The notes under the pieces were generated by a model that was given only the letters and a program-made list of their open reading frames with translations, did no database searches and was not told where the DNA came from. Of a stretch of DNA of 64,000 bases, positions 61,200-64,000 are shown one piece after another. Source of the stretch: Brevundimonas sp. 357 (GTDB lineage Bacteria; Pseudomonadota; Alphaproteobacteria; Caulobacterales; Caulobacteraceae); the NCBI RefSeq assembly GCF_003938605.1, contig NZ_RHWX01000003.1:124001-188000 (forward strand), written 5' to 3'. The position numbers and the translations under genes were made by a program. The first letter of the stretch is position 1. The number at the start of each line of letters is the position of its first letter.

Positions 61200-61280
61200 G
61201 TGTAGGCAGTTCATATAATGTATTGAAATTTATCGATATTAATGGATTTTCGGTCGCCGTTGCCGTGACGTGACGCCGGG

Positions 61281-61313
61281 CGCTTCTTGCCGCGTTCGTC
61301 GCTTTTTGCCGGG
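61281..61313. promoter_or_regulatory. Two tandem CGCTTYTTGCCGSG elements between the divergent flagellar promoters
   Basis: CGCTTCTTGCCGCG (61281-61294) and CGCTTTTTGCCGGG (61300-61313) are 14-bp direct repeats, 19 bp apart, differing at two positions. They lie about 110-140 bp upstream of the predicted hook-operon start and 50-80 bp upstream of the flgK start. The position suits an enhancer for a sigma-54 activator such as FlbD. Inferred. Confidence 0.5.
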
Positions 61314-61333
61314 CGCGGGCGGCGCCGTTCGAC

Positions 61334-61349
61334 TTGGCCCGTCGCTTGC
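61334..61349 (+). promoter_or_regulatory. Sigma-54 promoter of flgK
   Basis: TTGGCCCGTCGCTTGC matches the sigma-54 consensus TTGGCACGN4TTGC at all but one position, with GG and GC 10 nt apart. The predicted start is near 61361, giving a 150-nt leader before flgK. It faces away from the fliK promoter. Confidence 0.8.
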
Positions 61350-61379
61350 CTCCCTTGTTGACGAATGCACAGGGGCCGA

Positions 61380-61511
61380 ATGCCGATGTCGAATAAAATC
61401 AAAGAGATGGCTAGAAGGCCGGCTCAATCCGCCGGGCAAGATTTGCGCGGCCGCCTGCAAGGCTTGCCGGGCGTCAGCCTGCGCGCGCGCTGCGGCGTGG
61501 GAGACGTCTGA
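61380..61511 (+). CDS. Possible leader ORF of flgK (43 codons, stop overlaps the flgK start)
   Basis: Between the sigma-54 promoter and flgK an ORF starts at ATG 61380, four bases after AGGGG (a second ATG follows at 61386), and ends with TGA overlapping the flgK ATG as TGATG. The peptide begins MPMSNKIKEMARRPAQSAGQ and is basic and Arg/Gly-rich later. It is in a different frame from flgK. It could couple flgK translation or be chance in a GC-rich leader; it also covers the two palindromes. Not a recognised protein. Confidence 0.35.
   Translation: MPMSNKIKEMARRPAQSAGQDLRGRLQGLPGVSLRARCGVGDV
61431..61470. promoter_or_regulatory. Two adjacent palindromes in the flgK leader (ftr-like, candidate FlbD sites)
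   Basis: Site A (61431-61451) is a 21-bp dyad, GCCGGGCAAG joined to TTTGCGCGGC by one base, with two mismatched pairs. Site B (61454-61470), CCTGCAAGGCTTGCCGG, has a perfect GCAAG-G-CTTGC core. Their centres are 21 bp apart and lie about 80 and 100 bp downstream of the predicted flgK transcription start. Caulobacter ftr enhancers bound by FlbD sit downstream of the flaN start in a similar way. Confidence 0.6.
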
Positions 61512-63601
61512 TGTCCCTCAACTCGATCATGAACATCGCCACCTCGGGCATGAATGCGGCCCAGACGCAGCTGCGGGTGGTCTCGGACAACGTCTCCAAC
61601 GTCAACACGCCCGGCTATGTCCGCAAGATCGCCGACCAGCAGTCCTGGGCCAGCCAGGGCGTCGGCGCGGGCGTTGAGATCGCCCGCATCCGTCTGGCCA
61701 CCGACCGCTTCCTGCAGGCGGCCAGTCTGAACGCCAGCGCCGACGCCGGCCGTCAGACGGTGCGCTATGAGCTTTACGACCGCATCCAGTCGATGTTCGG
61801 CGATCCGGGCTCCAACAGCGGCTTCTTTTCGCAGATCGACAGCGTCTTCGCCGCCTTCGCCGCTTCGGCCGAGGATGCGACCTCTGGCCCGCGGCGCCAG
61901 GAGGCTGTCTGGAAGACGCAGGCCCTGTTCGACGAAGCCGCCCGCATCAACAGCCAGATCCAGTCGGTGCGCGAAGACGCCGACGCCCGCATCAAGAGCG
62001 CGGTCGAGACGGCCAACAGCCTGCTGGAGCAGATCGAGAAGCTGAACGTCGAGATCGCCAAGGCCGCGGTGGTCAATGCGGACTCCTCGGGCGCGCAGAC
62101 GGCCCAGGCGGCCCTGATCGACCAACTGTCCGGCCTGATGGACGTCCGCATCACCGGCCGCGCGGTCGGCGGGGTCGAGATCCGCACCGGCGCCGGCATC
62201 CTGCTGGCGGGGCAGGGGGCGGCCAAGCTGGACTATGTGCGGGCGGGCGCCGTCTCGGCCGAGACGGTGTTCAACGAGATCACGGTCATCGAGCCCCCCG
62301 CCGGAAAGGCGCGCTCCCTGGCTGAAGGTCTGAGCTCGGGCGAGATCAAGGGGCTGCTGGAGTTGCGCGACGGCGAGGCGCCGGCGACGGTCGAGCGGCT
62401 GGCTGAGCTAATGTCGCGCATGGCCGACGAACTGAACCGGGCGCACAACGCCTCCTCGGCCGCGCCGCCGCCCAACAGCCTGACCGGCCGTAATGTCGGA
62501 CAGTCGCTCGAGACCGCCTTGCAGGGCTTCACCGGCCGCACCTCCATCGTCATCACCAATGATCAGGGCGTGGCCCTGCAGAAGATCGACCTGGACCTGG
62601 CGACGCTGAATCCGGCGACCTTCCTGGCCGACCTGAACGCCCAGCTAGGAACCAACGGCAGCGCCAGCTTCGTCGACGGGCGTCTGAAGATAGAAGGCGC
62701 ACCCGGAACGGGGGTGGTGGTGGTCGATGATCCGGCCGCGCCCTCGAACAAGGGCGGGCGAGGCTTCTCGCACTTCTTCGGCTTGAACGATCTGATCACC
62801 AGCGAGCAGCCGGCGATCTATGAAACGGGCATGACGGGGGCGTCGCAGCACGGCTTCACGCCGGGCGAGACCATCACCTTCCGCTTCAGCGACGCGGCGG
62901 GCGCCAAGCTGCGCGACATCGAGGTGGCGGTCCCCCCCGGCGGCGACATGACCAGCCTGCTGGCGGCGCTGAACGACCCGATGACGGGCGCGGGGCGGAT
63001 GGGGACGTTCAGTCTCAATCCGGCGGGCGAGATGACGTTCACGCCGCGCCCCGGTTCGGGCGCGAACCTGTCGGTGCTTCAGGACCGCACGACCCAGGTT
63101 CCTTCGAACGTGTCGATGAGTGAACTGTTCGGTCTGGGCGGGGCGCGCGCCTCGCGGGCCGACGCCTTCTCGATCCGGGCTGACATCGCCCGCGATCCGG
63201 CCCTGATGGCCTTCGCCAAGGCCGATGCGACGGGCGGGCTGGGCACGGCCGTGGTCAGCAAGAACGATGCGCGCGGCGCGCGTCTGCTGGCCAGCGCGGG
63301 CGAGAACGCCGCTTCCTTCTCGGCGGCGGGCGGGGCGGCGGGCGGCTCCATGTCGCTGGCGCGCTATGCGTCGGAGCTGTCGGGCGAGATCGGCAGCCGG
63401 GCCGCCATGGCAAAGAACAACGCCGTCAGCGCCACGGCTCTGGCCAAGGAGGCGACGGCGCGTCGCGTCTCGGTCGAAGGGGTCAATCTGGACGAGGAGC
63501 TGGTGCTGATGACCACCTATCAGCAAGCCTTTAACGCTTCGGCCCGCATGGTTCAGGCCGCCAAGGACATGTACGACATCCTGCTGGGAATGGTGCGATG
63601 A
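61511..63601 (+). CDS. flgK: Flagellar hook-associated protein 1 FlgK
   Basis: FlgK forms the first junction ring between hook and filament. The 696-residue protein has the N-terminal axial motif SLNSIMNIATSGMNAAQTQL and VSDNVSNVNTPGYVRKIADQ, a large variable middle, and the C-terminal VSVEGVNLDEELVLMTTYQQ followed by AFNASARMVQAAKDMYDILL. It overlaps flgL by four bases (ATGA). The ATG at 61511 overlaps the stop of a possible leader ORF. Confidence 0.96.
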   Translation: MSLNSIMNIATSGMNAAQTQLRVVSDNVSNVNTPGYVRKIADQQSWASQGVGAGVEIARIRLATDRFLQAASLNASADAGRQTVRYELYDRIQSMFGDPGSNSGFFSQIDSVFAAFAASAEDATSGPRRQEAVWKTQALFDEAARINSQIQSVREDADARIKSAVETANSLLEQIEKLNVEIAKAAVVNADSSGAQTAQAALIDQLSGLMDVRITGRAVGGVEIRTGAGILLAGQGAAKLDYVRAGAVSAETVFNEITVIEPPAGKARSLAEGLSSGEIKGLLELRDGEAPATVERLAELMSRMADELNRAHNASSAAPPPNSLTGRNVGQSLETALQGFTGRTSIVITNDQGVALQKIDLDLATLNPATFLADLNAQLGTNGSASFVDGRLKIEGAPGTGVVVVDDPAAPSNKGGRGFSHFFGLNDLITSEQPAIYETGMTGASQHGFTPGETITFRFSDAAGAKLRDIEVAVPPGGDMTSLLAALNDPMTGAGRMGTFSLNPAGEMTFTPRPGSGANLSVLQDRTTQVPSNVSMSELFGLGGARASRADAFSIRADIARDPALMAFAKADATGGLGTAVVSKNDARGARLLASAGENAASFSAAGGAAGGSMSLARYASELSGEIGSRAAMAKNNAVSATALAKEATARRVSVEGVNLDEELVLMTTYQQAFNASARMVQAAKDMYDILLGMVR

Positions 63602-64000
63602 CCCGCGTTTCGACTTACGGAAACTATCAGTCGGCCCTGCTTGACCTGATGTCGGCCCAGTCGCGCATGGCGGACGCCCAGCAGAAGGTGAACACCAAGA
63701 AGAACGCCACGGACCTGGTCGGTTTCGGTCGGAGCTCAGAGACGGTCAGCGCGCTGAAGTCCAGCCAGACCCGCATCGAGACCTTCATCGACACCAACAA
63801 GACCGTCGCGGCGCGGCTGGAGACCCAGGATCTGGCGATGGACCGGGTCGCGGACGCTTCTACGGCGGCGCGTCAGGCCATCGCCGACGCCATCGCCGCC
63901 GGGCGGATGGACACGCTGATGGGGACGTTGAACAGCCTGTTCGTGGAGGCTCAGGACGGGTTGAACATGAAGCACCAGGGCAAGTATCTGTTCGGGGGCG
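63598..64000 (+). CDS. flgL: Flagellar hook-associated protein 3 FlgL (partial, runs off the right edge)
   Basis: The visible 134 codons encode a flagellin-like N-terminus: MTRVSTYGNYQSALLDLMSA, then helices with QQKVNTKKNATDLVGFGRSS and VAARLETQDLAMDRVADAS, and GLNMKHQGKYLFGG at the edge. FlgL makes the second hook-filament junction ring. It overlaps flgK by four bases and so is co-translated. The C-terminal half lies outside the window. Confidence 0.92.
   Translation, partial: MTRVSTYGNYQSALLDLMSAQSRMADAQQKVNTKKNATDLVGFGRSSETVSALKSSQTRIETFIDTNKTVAARLETQDLAMDRVADASTAARQAIADAIAAGRMDTLMGTLNSLFVEAQDGLNMKHQGKYLFGG

Noticed and set aside
1..64000. tRNA, rRNA, CRISPR arrays, insertion sequences, integrases, toxin-antitoxin pairs, prophage genes
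   Set aside because: None was recognised on either strand. The inverted repeats lack any nearby transposase gene and the short repeats do not form regularly spaced arrays.

Overview
The window is a high-GC chromosomal segment of an alphaproteobacterium of the Caulobacteraceae, most like Brevundimonas. The evidence is the phoR-pstCAB-phoU-phoB layout, three Caulobacterales-type cell-cycle proteins (SciP, the DUF1465 adaptor RcdA, the DUF1013 protein TrcR), and divergent sigma-54 flagellar hook and hook-filament operons. Coding density is high. No tRNA, rRNA, CRISPR array, insertion sequence or prophage was seen. Genus assignment is inference from gene content; no marker-gene search was possible.

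Layout. 1-1955: 5' part of an MHYT-type hybrid histidine kinase running off the left edge. 2099-8747: phosphate-starvation regulon (phoR, a Pho box, pstC, pstA, pstB, phoU, phoB; no pstS). 9060-18843: CPBP protease, Hsp33, a natural SerB-SerA fusion, a GDSL autotransporter esterase, an M23 peptidase and a NatAB-like ABC exporter. 19062-22500: rpsU (apparently starting at CTG), a COQ9 protein, purEK and a small diguanylate cyclase. 22544-31526: a peptide or amino-acid use module (APC permease, secreted amidohydrolase, TonB-dependent receptor, DUF885 peptidase, Lrp/AsnC regulator). 31571-37105: small conserved proteins, ubiX, trcR, a CVNH/beta-gamma-crystallin secreted protein, a quinone oxidoreductase and rcdA. 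37149-43710: L,D-transpeptidase, rpmE, an MsbA-like ABC exporter, GlpQ-like phosphodiesterase, inositol monophosphatase and efp. 43838-46092: iron storage (bfr, bfd with a Fur-box promoter) and thiE. 46172-56950: MASE1 histidine kinase, VOC proteins, a lipoprotein ecotin, thiolase, thioesterase, HxlR and WYL regulators, a CHASE3/HAMP/GAF/GGDEF cyclase and mnmA. 57064-64000: sciP and the flagellar genes flgE, flgD, fliK on the minus strand, and flgK, flgL on the plus strand.

How the parts fit. The pst/pho genes form one phosphate uptake and sensing circuit. The 22.5-31.5 kb block looks like a nutrient-scavenging island: outer-membrane import, periplasmic peptidases and inner-membrane uptake under a local Lrp-type regulator. 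The flagellar block has two outward-facing sigma-54 promoters about 135 bp apart, with repeated TTGC-type elements upstream and two adjacent palindromes in the flgK leader, as in the Caulobacter hook-operon/flaN region controlled by FlbD. Four long imperfect-to-perfect inverted repeats of one family (about 107-132 bp each) sit in intergenic regions, one of them supplying the last codons of a VOC gene.

Most eye-catching: the CTG start of rpsU, the SerB-SerA fusion, the ecotin lipoprotein with Leu at the predicted P1 site, the CVNH-crystallin fusion, the flagellar control region with a possible coupled leader ORF, and a bacterioferritin in which the ferroxidase residue Glu127 is Thr. No wholly unknown multi-gene system was recognised.
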